A stretch of 5,308 nt of DNA, taken from positions 1 through 5,308 of the forward strand of contig JAEZAF010000159.1 in assembly GCA_023430545.1 (NCBI GenBank), given 5' to 3'. The DNA is from Chloroflexota bacterium (GTDB lineage Bacteria; Chloroflexota; Anaerolineae; Aggregatilineales; Phototrophicaceae). How positions within the stretch are numbered: position 1 is the first letter of the stretch; each line of letters opens with the position of its first letter. Shown in pieces: positions 1-5,308 of the stretch. The notes beneath the pieces were generated by a model that saw nothing but the letters and a program-made list of their open reading frames with translations, was not told where the DNA came from and did no database searches. Both the position numbers and the translations under genes were made by a program.

Positions 1-108
1 AGCCTCATCGCGTCCGCTGCGACTCCATCCCGGCCAGTTGATCGCCGCCGCGAAGGTACGGGTGCTGCCGATTTCCAGATAAATTTCGATGGAGGTGGTT
101 TTTGCCAT
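1..108 (-). CDS. Conserved hypothetical protein, N-terminal fragment (runs off the left edge)
   Basis: Reading the minus strand from an ATG at 108-106 gives 36 codons with no stop up to the window edge, so only the N-terminus is present. The peptide begins MAKTTSIEIYLEIG and continues through TFAAAINWPGWSRSGRDEA. I recognise the W-P-G-W-x-R-x-G-R-D-E pattern from small conserved proteins of unknown function in Actinobacteria and Chloroflexota; this is from memory, not a search. A strong Shine-Dalgarno GGAGAG lies at 120-115, six bases before the chosen start. An in-frame ATG at 114-112 is only two codons upstream and too close to that site, so 108 is the better start. No signal peptide or membrane segment is visible. 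The gene appears to be a separate unit from the tRNA behind it, and a nested palindrome lies in its upstream region. No function can be assigned. Confidence 0.72.
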   Translation of the reverse strand, partial: MAKTTSIEIYLEIGSTRTFAAAINWPGWSRSGRDEA

Positions 109-114
109 GTGCAT

Positions 115-120
115 CTCTCC
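115..120 (-). promoter_or_regulatory. Shine-Dalgarno site of the left-edge hypothetical gene
   Basis: On the minus strand this reads GGAGAG, ending six bases before the ATG at 108. It fixes the start at 108 rather than at the in-frame ATG at 114, which it nearly touches. Confidence 0.65.
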
Positions 121-145
121 AGCAATCAGACAGGGCTTATATCGC

Positions 146-173
146 CTCGATACAGACCGATATCGGCATCGAG
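146..173. promoter_or_regulatory. Nested inverted repeat, possible operator upstream of the left-edge gene
   Basis: The perfect 10-bp palindrome CCGATATCGG (157-166) sits inside a second pair of inverted arms, CTCGAT (146-151) and ATCGAG (168-173). The arms are slightly off-centre, with five bases on one side of the core and one on the other. The structure lies 38-65 bp upstream of the ATG at 108. A weak -10-like GATATA/TATAAG lies just downstream on the minus strand around 136-143, so the palindrome would overlap the -35 region, a position typical of a repressor or activator site. There is no T-run, so it is not a good terminator. The operator role is an inference. Confidence 0.3.
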
Positions 174-229
174 AATCATGCCATGAAATGAATCACTGCA
201 AAAGTGGTTTCTGAACGCTGCCGGGAATC

Positions 230-255
230 AAAACATCCAGCGCAGGGCCGGATGT
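230..255 (-). terminator. Candidate intrinsic terminator of the tRNA-Val gene
   Basis: On the minus strand, 18 bases past the tRNA 3' end, ACATCCGGC (255-247) can pair with GCTGGATGT (241-233). The nine-pair stem includes one G-U pair and closes a five-base loop. It runs into a short T tract (TTTTG, including the last stem base). The position fits termination of a single-gene tRNA transcript. The T tract is short, so efficiency may be modest. Confidence 0.5.
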
Positions 256-273
256 CGAGGGGTGGTGCGGATG

Positions 274-346
274 TGGGCGCAGAAGGACTCGAACCTACAA
301 CTTCATTCTTGTAAGGAATGCACTCTGCCAATTGAGTTATGCGCCC
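274..346 (-). tRNA. tRNA-Val, anticodon UAC
   Basis: The minus strand folds as a complete 73-nt cloverleaf. The acceptor stem GGGCGCA (346-340) pairs with TGCGCCC (281-275), followed by discriminator A at 274. The D arm is ACTC/GAGT with an eight-base loop containing GG. The anticodon stem CATTC/GAATG closes the loop CTTACAA, giving anticodon TAC, which reads GUA (Val). The variable loop is five bases, and the T arm has a TTCGAGT loop. The T stem GTAGG/CCTTC holds a U-U mismatch at canonical positions 50-64. The D stem begins with A10-U25 rather than the usual G10 pair. CCA is not encoded, so it must be added after transcription. The gene has its own promoter (372-401) and a candidate terminator, indicating a single-gene unit. 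Confidence 0.93.
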
Positions 347-371
347 GCTGTGGTGCAGTTGTATACGTCGC

Positions 372-401
372 ATTATAGGTGAGAGAGGGCACAGACGTCA
401 A
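372..401 (-). promoter_or_regulatory. Near-consensus vegetative sigma promoter of tRNA-Val
   Basis: On the minus strand, TTGACG (401-396, five of six matches to the -35 consensus) is followed by an 18-bp spacer and a perfect TATAAT (377-372). Initiation would fall near 365, leaving a leader of about 18 nt before the mature tRNA 5' end at 346. It lies between the cyclase stop codon (416) and the tRNA, so the tRNA does not depend on read-through from the signalling operon. This is the strongest promoter visible in the window. Confidence 0.82.
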
Positions 402-415
402 GCCGCGACACGTCG

Positions 416-1477
416 TCAGCGCCTGCTGATGACTTCGTACAGCGTGATCGGGTCGGAGCGACCCTTAAGCTGACGCCGCCCGATCAGGCGTGCTTCGAAC
501 TCGTCCTGCACCTGGGTGTAAACCGCTTCGCTAATGATGATCTGCCCGTCATGCCCCTGACCCTGAAGCCGCGCCGCGACGTTGACCGTATCACCGACCG
601 CCGTGTAGTCCATGAGCTGCGGCGAGCCGACATTGCCGACAATCGCCTGTCCGGTGTGGATGCCGATATTGACCTGCATGTGAAACAGCGGTTCCAACTG
701 CCGGTGAAAATCGGGCAGCAGATCACGGATCATCAGTGCGGCGCTTGTTGCACGACGTACATGGTCTTCCTGTTCCAGCGGGGCGTTAAACAGCGCCATG
801 ACCGCATCGCCCATGAATTTATCAATCGTGCCGCTCATGCCCTGAATGACCTGCACAAGCAGTTCATGATAGCCGTTGAGCGCGGTCAGCAGCAGATCCG
901 GGGCGGTATTTTCCGAGATGGTAGTGAAGTTCTGCAGATCGGCAAACATGACCGTGACAGTTTGCAGTGCGCCGCCCAGTTTGACTCGCGTCGGGTCTTT
1001 CAGCATTGCCTCGACGACCGATGGCGCGACAAAGCGCGAAAAGGTCTCGCGAAGCTCCTGCTGCATCTTACGCAGATGATCGCTTTCGCCTTTGGCACGC
1101 AGCCGCCGGTCGATCCGCGCCAGCAGTTCCCCGGCACTGAAAGGCTTGGTCAGGTAATCATCGGCTCCGGCGTCCAGCCCTTCGACCTTGGCGCTGACCT
1201 CGAACAGCGCGGTCAGCATGATGACCGGGATGCTGTTGGTGCGGGCATTGCCTTTCAGCGCCCGACAGACTTCGTAACCGTCCATTCGCGGCATACTGAC
1301 ATCCAGGATGATCAGATCGGGGGATTCACTTTCCGCCATCACCAGCGCATCGGGGCCGTTATCGACGCACAGCACCTCATAGCCTGCGGACTCGGCTACC
1401 GCCTGAACCAGATCAAGGTTGACGTGGTTATCGTCTACAGCAAGGATGCGCATGCGCTGAAGCGCTCCGGTACTCAT
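416..1477 (-). CDS. Response regulator with class III (IIIb-type) adenylate/guanylate cyclase output domain
   Basis: This 353-residue cytoplasmic protein probably converts ATP to cAMP under phosphorylation control. Residues 9-127 form a receiver domain with acidic pocket D15/D16, phospho-acceptor D59, switch T89 and K111-P112. A helical linker follows (about 131-160, including the ETFSRFVAPSVVEAML segment common ahead of class III catalytic domains). The cyclase domain occupies roughly 170-353. Both metal-binding aspartates are present (D180 in FADLQNFT, D224 in MGDAVM), as are the purine-binding K220 and the transition-state N299 and R303 (GDTVNVAARL). T292 stands where many adenylate cyclases have Asp, the class IIIb pattern, and K220 favours ATP over GTP. 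The ATG at 1477 overlaps the upstream regulator's stop codon (ATGA), which suggests translational coupling. No clear Shine-Dalgarno precedes it. An in-frame ATG at codon 9 (1453), with GGAG 11 bases upstream, is an alternative start that keeps the whole receiver. Guanylate cyclase activity is less likely but not excluded. Confidence 0.93.
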   Translation of the reverse strand: MSTGALQRMRILAVDDNHVNLDLVQAVAESAGYEVLCVDNGPDALVMAESESPDLIILDVSMPRMDGYEVCRALKGNARTNSIPVIMLTALFEVSAKVEGLDAGADDYLTKPFSAGELLARIDRRLRAKGESDHLRKMQQELRETFSRFVAPSVVEAMLKDPTRVKLGGALQTVTVMFADLQNFTTISENTAPDLLLTALNGYHELLVQVIQGMSGTIDKFMGDAVMALFNAPLEQEDHVRRATSAALMIRDLLPDFHRQLEPLFHMQVNIGIHTGQAIVGNVGSPQLMDYTAVGDTVNVAARLQGQGHDGQIIISEAVYTQVQDEFEARLIGRRQLKGRSDPITLYEVISRR

Positions 1478-1854
1478 GGATTCAGGTAGGTATTCAGCTT
1501 GTTCAGAAGCTGTCTCATATCCAGCGGCTTGGAGAGATAATCGTCGCAGCCTGCGGCCAGCGCCCGCTCCTTGTCACCGATCATGGCGTGGGCCGTCAGT
1601 GCGATAATCGGGATGTCCTTCTGCTTCGGATTGGACTTGATCGTTTTAGCCGCTGTCCAGCCGTCCATACGTGGCAGCGACAGGTCCATCAGGATCAGGT
1701 CCGGGATCTCTTTTTCGAGCATTGCGATCCCTGCTTCACCGTCGAATGCCTGAAAGACCTCGTAATCGAATTCCGACAGAATATCCACAATCAGCGTCAT
1801 ATTATCCCGGTTATCCTCGATCACCAGAACACGCTTCCCCATAACTTCCCCCAT
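1474..1854 (-). CDS. Single-domain (CheY-like) response regulator
   Basis: This 126-residue protein is a stand-alone phospho-acceptor with no output domain, so it probably acts as a phosphorelay intermediate or by protein contact. All receiver landmarks are present: acidic pair E13/D14 in VIEDN, phospho-acceptor D57 in LMDLSLPRMDG, T87 in ALTAHA, and K109-P110 in YLSKP. This LSLPRMDGW/ALTAHA sub-type is common in receivers paired with hybrid or membrane kinases. It lies between the kinase gene (114 bp upstream) and the cyclase gene, whose ATG overlaps its TGA by four bases. Two starts are plausible: ATG at 1854 with GGGAAG close upstream, or ATG at 1842 (codon 5) preceded by GGGGGAAG. The second leaves GKRVLVIEDN at the N-terminus, a typical receiver beginning, and may be the true start. 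The spacer 1855-1968 shows no convincing terminator or promoter. Confidence 0.92.
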   Translation of the reverse strand: MGEVMGKRVLVIEDNRDNMTLIVDILSEFDYEVFQAFDGEAGIAMLEKEIPDLILMDLSLPRMDGWTAAKTIKSNPKQKDIPIIALTAHAMIGDKERALAAGCDDYLSKPLDMRQLLNKLNTYLNP

Positions 1855-1968
1855 GACTTCCCTGTCTCACATGACTCGTTGATGCTGCAATCGCAATTGA
1901 CGCTGATCTTTCGCCAGACATTCTGTGCTGACTGGTGATGACCGCCGTCGATATTCCGTGTTTAAAAA

Positions 1969-3591
1969 TCAGGGATAGACGGCTGGCCTGCCTGATGTGC
2001 GCCGCCGGACCTTCTGAGTATCGGTTGGCAGGGCGATGAAGAACGAACTGCCAGCACCGAGGGTGCTTCTGACCCAGATCACGCCGTCATGCAGTGTCAC
2101 CAGACGCTTGGTGAGGACCAGCAGCAGACCACTGCCGCCATATTCCTGTGTATAAGACCCTTCAATATGAGCGAACTCATCGAAAATCCGGGCCTGATCT
2201 TCCTGCGCGATGCCGCTGCCGGTGTCGGTTACCGTCAGCACCACCCATGCGCCATCCTGAAGCCAGCCAATCGCCGGAAGTTCGAGTCCGCCTGCTGAAA
2301 CCGATACGCCTCGCTCAACTTCGACCCGAGCCGCTTCAAGGGTGATGCGGCCCTTATCTGTCAGTTTAACGGCATTCCGGATCAGATTCTGTATGATTTG
2401 CTGCACCTGTTCGGGATCGCCAATAATGAACAGCGGCTCCTCGGTAAGCGTCATGTCAAACGAAAGATGCGCCGCCTGCACCTGTGTGTCCAGTTCAGGC
2501 CGAAGCCGCATGAGCAGTTCGCGCACGTCGAAGGTGGTCATCTGAAGCTGTAATTTGCCCGCATCCAGCCGGTTGAGATCGAGGATATGGCCGATCAGTT
2601 CCAGCAGATGGGTGCCGTTGCGATAAATCTTCTCCAGACGGTCGGCCTGTTTTTCGTTGAGGGGACCGTAAATATTTTTACTGAGCAGCTCACTGTAACC
2701 GATGATCGAATTCAGCGGGGTGCGCAGTTCGTGGCTGATATTGGACAGAAAGCCGGTTTTATACTCGTTTGAGGCGCGCAGTTCGGCATTCAGCGATTCC
2801 GTGCGGCTTTTTTCCAGCGCCACTTCATTGATCAACTGCTGCAGATCACGGTTGGCGGTGCGCAGTTCCTCATTCAGTTCACTGAGGGGGTTAAAAGGCT
2901 GATGCCACATAATGGACCACGACATCAGGATCGCGGCGGCCATCACCAGCAGCGCATCGAGTGATGTCAGCGCCGGGGACTGGATGATCTTCAGGCCGAC
3001 GGCGAAAAACAGCAGCGCACCGGGCAGCAGCCACAGCCGCGCAAGGGGATCTTCTTCGCTGAAGAGCAGCCAGAAGGTCAGGGCGCTGTAAGCGGTCAGG
3101 ACGATCAGCAGCAGGGTTCCGGCCAGTGTCAGCGGCGGCTGCTGGTTGACAGACGCTTCGAGGGTCGCGGAGGCCGCATCAGTGACTGTCGGGTATGGCG
3201 CTATCCACTGGCCGGTGACAGTCAGGAACAGCGCGGCGGCTATCACCACCAGCGCGGCGATTGCGGCCAGCTTCGGCAGGCGGCTGCTCACTTTGAAGAA
3301 TGACATCACGAAGCTATAAAACGCCAGCACCCAGATCGCCAGCAGTGCCATGCGCAGATTCACAATCAGCAGCGATGTGCTATCGACCGGGGCCGCATTC
3401 AGCAAATCCAGCACGACCAGAAACGAGAGCAAGGCCCATCCACCCAGCGCGATGCTAAAGAGTGCAAACAGATAATGGGCTGGCTTGCGGTTGGCCCGTG
3501 CCATGGTTGCAAAAACCAGCCCACCGGACATCGAAAGGGTGAGCAGGTCTGCGATCATCATCACCGTTTGAAGCAGCGTTGGTGTTCTCAT
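1969..3591 (-). CDS. Membrane-bound sensor histidine kinase with seven predicted N-terminal helices
   Basis: This 540-residue kinase would autophosphorylate on His in response to a signal sensed in or near the membrane. Hydrophobic segments lie near residues 10-31, 39-63, 74-98, 107-128, 155-178, 185-203 and 209-229, giving about seven helices. One longer extracytoplasmic-type stretch (129-154) is present and there is no large sensor domain. A probable coiled coil (235-280) leads to the HisKA H-box SNISHELRTPLNS, with phospho-acceptor H287. The ATPase domain has N-box N406 (NLIRNAVKLT) and G1 box DTGSGI (D456), followed by an F-box-like RIFDEF. The G2 box reads GGSGLLLVL (485-493) instead of the usual GGTGLGLAI, so Leu490 replaces a conserved glycine. 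About 25 extra residues lie between the N and G1 boxes (about 421-447). The ATG at 3591 has AGGA about seven bases upstream. It is the first gene of the kinase-receiver-cyclase set, and the two downstream regulators are its likely phosphate acceptors. The ligand cannot be inferred. Confidence 0.93.
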   Translation of the reverse strand: MRTPTLLQTVMMIADLLTLSMSGGLVFATMARANRKPAHYLFALFSIALGGWALLSFLVVLDLLNAAPVDSTSLLIVNLRMALLAIWVLAFYSFVMSFFKVSSRLPKLAAIAALVVIAAALFLTVTGQWIAPYPTVTDAASATLEASVNQQPPLTLAGTLLLIVLTAYSALTFWLLFSEEDPLARLWLLPGALLFFAVGLKIIQSPALTSLDALLVMAAAILMSWSIMWHQPFNPLSELNEELRTANRDLQQLINEVALEKSRTESLNAELRASNEYKTGFLSNISHELRTPLNSIIGYSELLSKNIYGPLNEKQADRLEKIYRNGTHLLELIGHILDLNRLDAGKLQLQMTTFDVRELLMRLRPELDTQVQAAHLSFDMTLTEEPLFIIGDPEQVQQIIQNLIRNAVKLTDKGRITLEAARVEVERGVSVSAGGLELPAIGWLQDGAWVVLTVTDTGSGIAQEDQARIFDEFAHIEGSYTQEYGGSGLLLVLTKRLVTLHDGVIWVRSTLGAGSSFFIALPTDTQKVRRRTSGRPAVYP

Positions 3592-3723
3592 GGATTTCCT
3601 GACGTATCGCGCATCTCATCCGACGTCTTCCGCATCTGTGGCAAGCGGAGAATGACTGTCACTGCGGGGTTGGATACCGCACGGGGTCTCAGCGATGCTG
3701 TAAAAGTATCAGTGTTAACTCAG

Positions 3724-3752
3724 AGTATAAGCGATCAATGCCCTATCAGGAA
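3724..3752 (-). promoter_or_regulatory. Possible promoter of the histidine kinase operon
   Basis: On the minus strand a good -10 hexamer, TATACT (3729-3724), lies about 130 bp before the kinase ATG. The sequence 17 bp upstream of it, TTCCTG, is a poor -35 match, so an activator might be needed. The region is AT-rich compared with its surroundings, as divergent promoters often are. This is a weak motif call. Confidence 0.28.
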
Positions 3753-3837
3753 ATTGATGTTAGCGTTTCGATCCATTTTCCCGCACAATCGACAGCATGA
3801 AAATACCCGGCTGGCAGGTCGGATCTCAACTGTACAG

Positions 3838-3857
3838 ACCGGTATATAAATCGGTAT
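3838..3857 (+). promoter_or_regulatory. Possible -10 region with repeats upstream of the CorA gene
   Basis: The AT-rich TATATAAA (3843-3850) in the last 40 bp before the transporter start could serve as a -10 element, with initiation near 3856-3858 and a short leader carrying AAGGA. No matching -35 is seen 16-18 bp upstream. The element is flanked by ACCG and CGGT (imperfect inverted arms), and CGGTAT occurs twice as a direct repeat 12 bp apart (3840-3845 and 3852-3857). A regulator site is possible but unproven. Confidence 0.28.
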
Positions 3858-3879
3858 GTGAAAAGGATAACAAATCACT

Positions 3880-4848
3880 ATGCAGACTTATCTGTTTGAC
3901 CAAACCGGCCTGCATCCTCACCTGGTGACCGACCTAAGCACCCTGCGTCAACAGCCCGGTGTGCTGTGGATCGATGCGGTATCACCCACACAGCAGGAGT
4001 TTCAGGGGCTTCAGCAGGTCTTCGGGCTGCATCCACTGGCGATTGAGGATGCCTGTAATGAATATCAACGTCCGAAGGTGGAAGAGTATACCGATCATCT
4101 GTTTATCATCAGCAATGTTATTACCTACGATAAAACTGAGGCAGCGCTGGTTTTCCATGAGATCGACATCTTCATCGGGAAGCACTTTGTCATCACCGTT
4201 CACGATCGTGCCGACAGCGTCATCCCGGAAGTACAGCGCCGCCTTCAGGAACCCGGCCATCGCGCACGGCTGATTTCATCGGAATATCTGTTGTACGTGC
4301 TGCTGGATACGGTGGTGGATGCCTATTTTCCGGTGCTGGATCAGGTCACAGATGATATTGAGAAACTGAGTGAGGAGGTGCTGGATCATCCGGATCGGGC
4401 GATGCTGCGCAAACTGTTCGGCATCAGACGCAGTCTGAATCAGGCATGGTACGTGGTGGGCCAGCACCGAGATATGTTCGCCAGCCTGACACGACGCGCC
4501 GAAGACCTGATTACACATCATGATGTGCTGGAATATTATCTGCGCGATGTGCATGATCATCTGCTGCGCATCGGGGATATTACCAGTATGCTGAGGGATA
4601 ACCTGACGAACCTGATTGACCTTTATGTCTCGGCGCAGTCCAACCGGCTGAATATCGTCGTCAACCGGCTGGCGATTATCACGATCCTGATCGGTATCCT
4701 GACCGTGATCAGCGGCTTCTATGGAATGAACTTTGAGCAGACATGGCCGCCGTTTGATTCACCGTGGGGTGTGCCGTTCGTGCTGGGGACGATGCTGGCA
4801 CTTGTCGCGGGTGGGCTGGCAATTTTCAAGTGGCTGGACCTGTATTGA
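3880..4848 (+). CDS. corA: CorA-family magnesium/divalent cation channel
   Basis: This 322-residue protein is of usual CorA length and would form a homopentameric channel in the cytoplasmic membrane, moving Mg2+ (and possibly Co2+ or Ni2+) down its electrochemical gradient. The large N-terminal cytoplasmic domain (about 1-240) ends in long, charged stalk helices (about 150-260). Two C-terminal helices follow: TM1 about 262-281 and TM2 about 298-317. The hallmark selectivity motif is intact right after TM1 (FYGMNFE, GMN at 282-284), followed by a short outer loop rich in Pro, Trp and Asp. The protein ends with basic and aromatic residues just after TM2, as expected. The ATG at 3880 is secure because an in-frame TAA lies at 3868-3870. 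The AAGGA site is about 12 bases upstream, a rather long spacing. The gene stands alone, divergent from the kinase operon and convergent with the right-edge gene. CorA-like Zn2+ or Co2+ transport is the alternative; sequence alone does not separate these. Confidence 0.94.
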   Translation: MQTYLFDQTGLHPHLVTDLSTLRQQPGVLWIDAVSPTQQEFQGLQQVFGLHPLAIEDACNEYQRPKVEEYTDHLFIISNVITYDKTEAALVFHEIDIFIGKHFVITVHDRADSVIPEVQRRLQEPGHRARLISSEYLLYVLLDTVVDAYFPVLDQVTDDIEKLSEEVLDHPDRAMLRKLFGIRRSLNQAWYVVGQHRDMFASLTRRAEDLITHHDVLEYYLRDVHDHLLRIGDITSMLRDNLTNLIDLYVSAQSNRLNIVVNRLAIITILIGILTVISGFYGMNFEQTWPPFDSPWGVPFVLGTMLALVAGGLAIFKWLDLY

Positions 4849-4891
4849 GCACGGCGGACACACGGGATGGCCGATGGCCTGATCAGATGGC

Positions 4892-5299
4892 TCAGACGAC
4901 CTGTTGTTCCAGTGTCAGGATAAGCTGGCGAGCCTGTTCATGCGACCGCATCACGTACAGCTTTTTGGTGAGCGAGGATGAAATCAGCATGGAGGTCAGG
5001 GGGTGGCCGGTAAAGGGAGTCTGACGGGAAACCAGGACAATCACACCGAAGCGCTGCGGCAGACGCGATTCGGCATAGGAGAGGATGGACAGGGTTTCAG
5101 GGATATTGGGCAGTTTCGGCGGCAGTCCGATGATCAGGTGGACGGTGCCCGTGATCTGTTCCACTTCCTGCGCCAACTGATCGATGACGCGGGCGTAAGC
5201 GGTCAGTTGGTTGGCACTGACCCGCCGGTGAAGCTGAAGGCTAAGGATATTCGGAATGACCGTATCCTTCTCAAGCTGAAATAACATGGTAAAACTCAT
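4892..5299 (-). CDS. Hypothetical small alpha/beta protein, STAS/SpoIIAA-like predicted layout
   Basis: From an ATG at 5299 this reads 135 residues to a TGA at 4894-4892. I do not recognise the family with certainty. Predicted order by eye: strand (14-26, IPNILSLQLHR), amphipathic helix (28-48), strand (52-58, TVHLIIG), helix (66-78), strand (83-91, FGVIVLV), helix (98-109), strand (112-117, KLYVMR) and helix (118-131). This alternation, ending in a short strand plus helix, resembles STAS/SpoIIAA-like domains, but no diagnostic phospho-Ser motif is evident. There is no signal peptide or membrane helix, so it is probably cytoplasmic. The start is uncertain: no Shine-Dalgarno is visible before 5299 or the in-frame ATG at 5287, and the three codons before 5299 stay open to the window edge, so the gene could begin outside. 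It converges on the CorA gene with a 43-bp gap containing no obvious terminator. Confidence 0.68.
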   Translation of the reverse strand: MSFTMLFQLEKDTVIPNILSLQLHRRVSANQLTAYARVIDQLAQEVEQITGTVHLIIGLPPKLPNIPETLSILSYAESRLPQRFGVIVLVSRQTPFTGHPLTSMLISSSLTKKLYVMRSHEQARQLILTLEQQVV

Positions 5300-5308
5300 C
5301 TGACGAAT

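Noticed and set aside
176..373. Short minus-strand open frame across the tRNA gene
   Set aside because: It reads through the tRNA itself (giving the familiar VVGSSPSAPT-type tail); the tRNA explains the sequence.
347..415. Terminator for the signalling operon before the tRNA promoter
   Set aside because: Only a tiny CGAC/GTCG symmetry is present near the cyclase stop, with too short a loop and no T-run; nothing supports intrinsic termination here.
551..1489. Long plus-strand open frame (312 codons) antisense to the receiver-cyclase gene
   Set aside because: It lies opposite a gene with unmistakable receiver and cyclase motifs, its translation shows no domain or sensible composition (rich in His, Gln, Arg, Asp), and it has no clear ribosome site. 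Long antisense frames are common opposite GC-rich genes.
1855..1968. Separate promoter or small gene between the kinase and the response regulator
   Set aside because: No paired -35/-10 hexamers, hairpin with T-run, or convincing short coding frame was seen; the 114-bp gap is compatible with one transcript.
3475..3849. Plus-strand open frame of 124 codons from the kinase N-terminus into the divergent spacer
   Set aside because: Its first third is antisense to the kinase and the rest is spacer with promoter-like elements; the translation shows no recognisable motif and no good ribosome site.
4849..4891. Possible bidirectional terminator between CorA and the convergent right-edge gene
   Set aside because: The spacer holds three GATGGC direct repeats (4866, 4873, 4886) and the short palindrome CTGATCAG, but no stable stem followed by a T-run on either strand.
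1..5308. CRISPR arrays, insertion sequences, toxin-antitoxin pairs or phage genes
   Set aside because: No regularly spaced repeats, transposase motifs, terminal inverted repeats or small paired toxin-type genes were seen. The tRNA could serve as an integration site, but no flanking duplicate of its 3' end is visible.

Overview
The window looks like a bacterial chromosome of moderate to high GC, and nothing in it points to a phage or transposon. The tRNA gene has no encoded CCA tail. The proteins include a seven-helix membrane histidine kinase, a receiver-linked class III cyclase, a two-helix CorA transporter and a small W-P-G-W protein of a type I associate with Actinobacteria and Chloroflexota. 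A Chloroflexota (Anaerolineae-like) source seems most likely, but this is inferred from protein character and is not proven.

Layout, left to right. At the left edge is the N-terminus of a conserved hypothetical gene (minus strand, 1-108) with a good Shine-Dalgarno site and a nested palindrome upstream. Next is a tRNA-Val(UAC) gene (minus strand, 274-346), with a near-consensus promoter (372-401) and a candidate intrinsic terminator (230-255). A minus-strand signalling cluster follows, read from right to left: membrane histidine kinase (3591-1969), single-domain response regulator (1854-1474), then a receiver-plus-class III nucleotidyl cyclase protein (1477-416). The two regulator genes share an ATGA stop/start overlap. 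A 288-bp divergent spacer (3592-3879) separates the kinase from a plus-strand CorA-type magnesium/divalent cation channel (3880-4848). A small alpha/beta protein with a STAS/SpoIIAA-like predicted layout lies convergently at the right edge (minus strand, 4892-5299).

How the genes may work together. The kinase, the stand-alone receiver and the receiver-cyclase carry the parts of a phosphorelay whose output is probably cAMP. The kinase would sense a membrane-associated signal and pass phosphate to one or both receivers. Phosphorylation of the cyclase's own receiver would then control nucleotide cyclization. The same parts occur fused in cyanobacterial CyaC-type cyclases, so this cluster looks like a split version. 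The cyclase has all the catalytic residues, with Thr in the substrate-determining Asp position (class IIIb pattern). The kinase has an unusual ATP-lid glycine box. CorA, the tRNA and the edge genes show no evident functional link to the relay.
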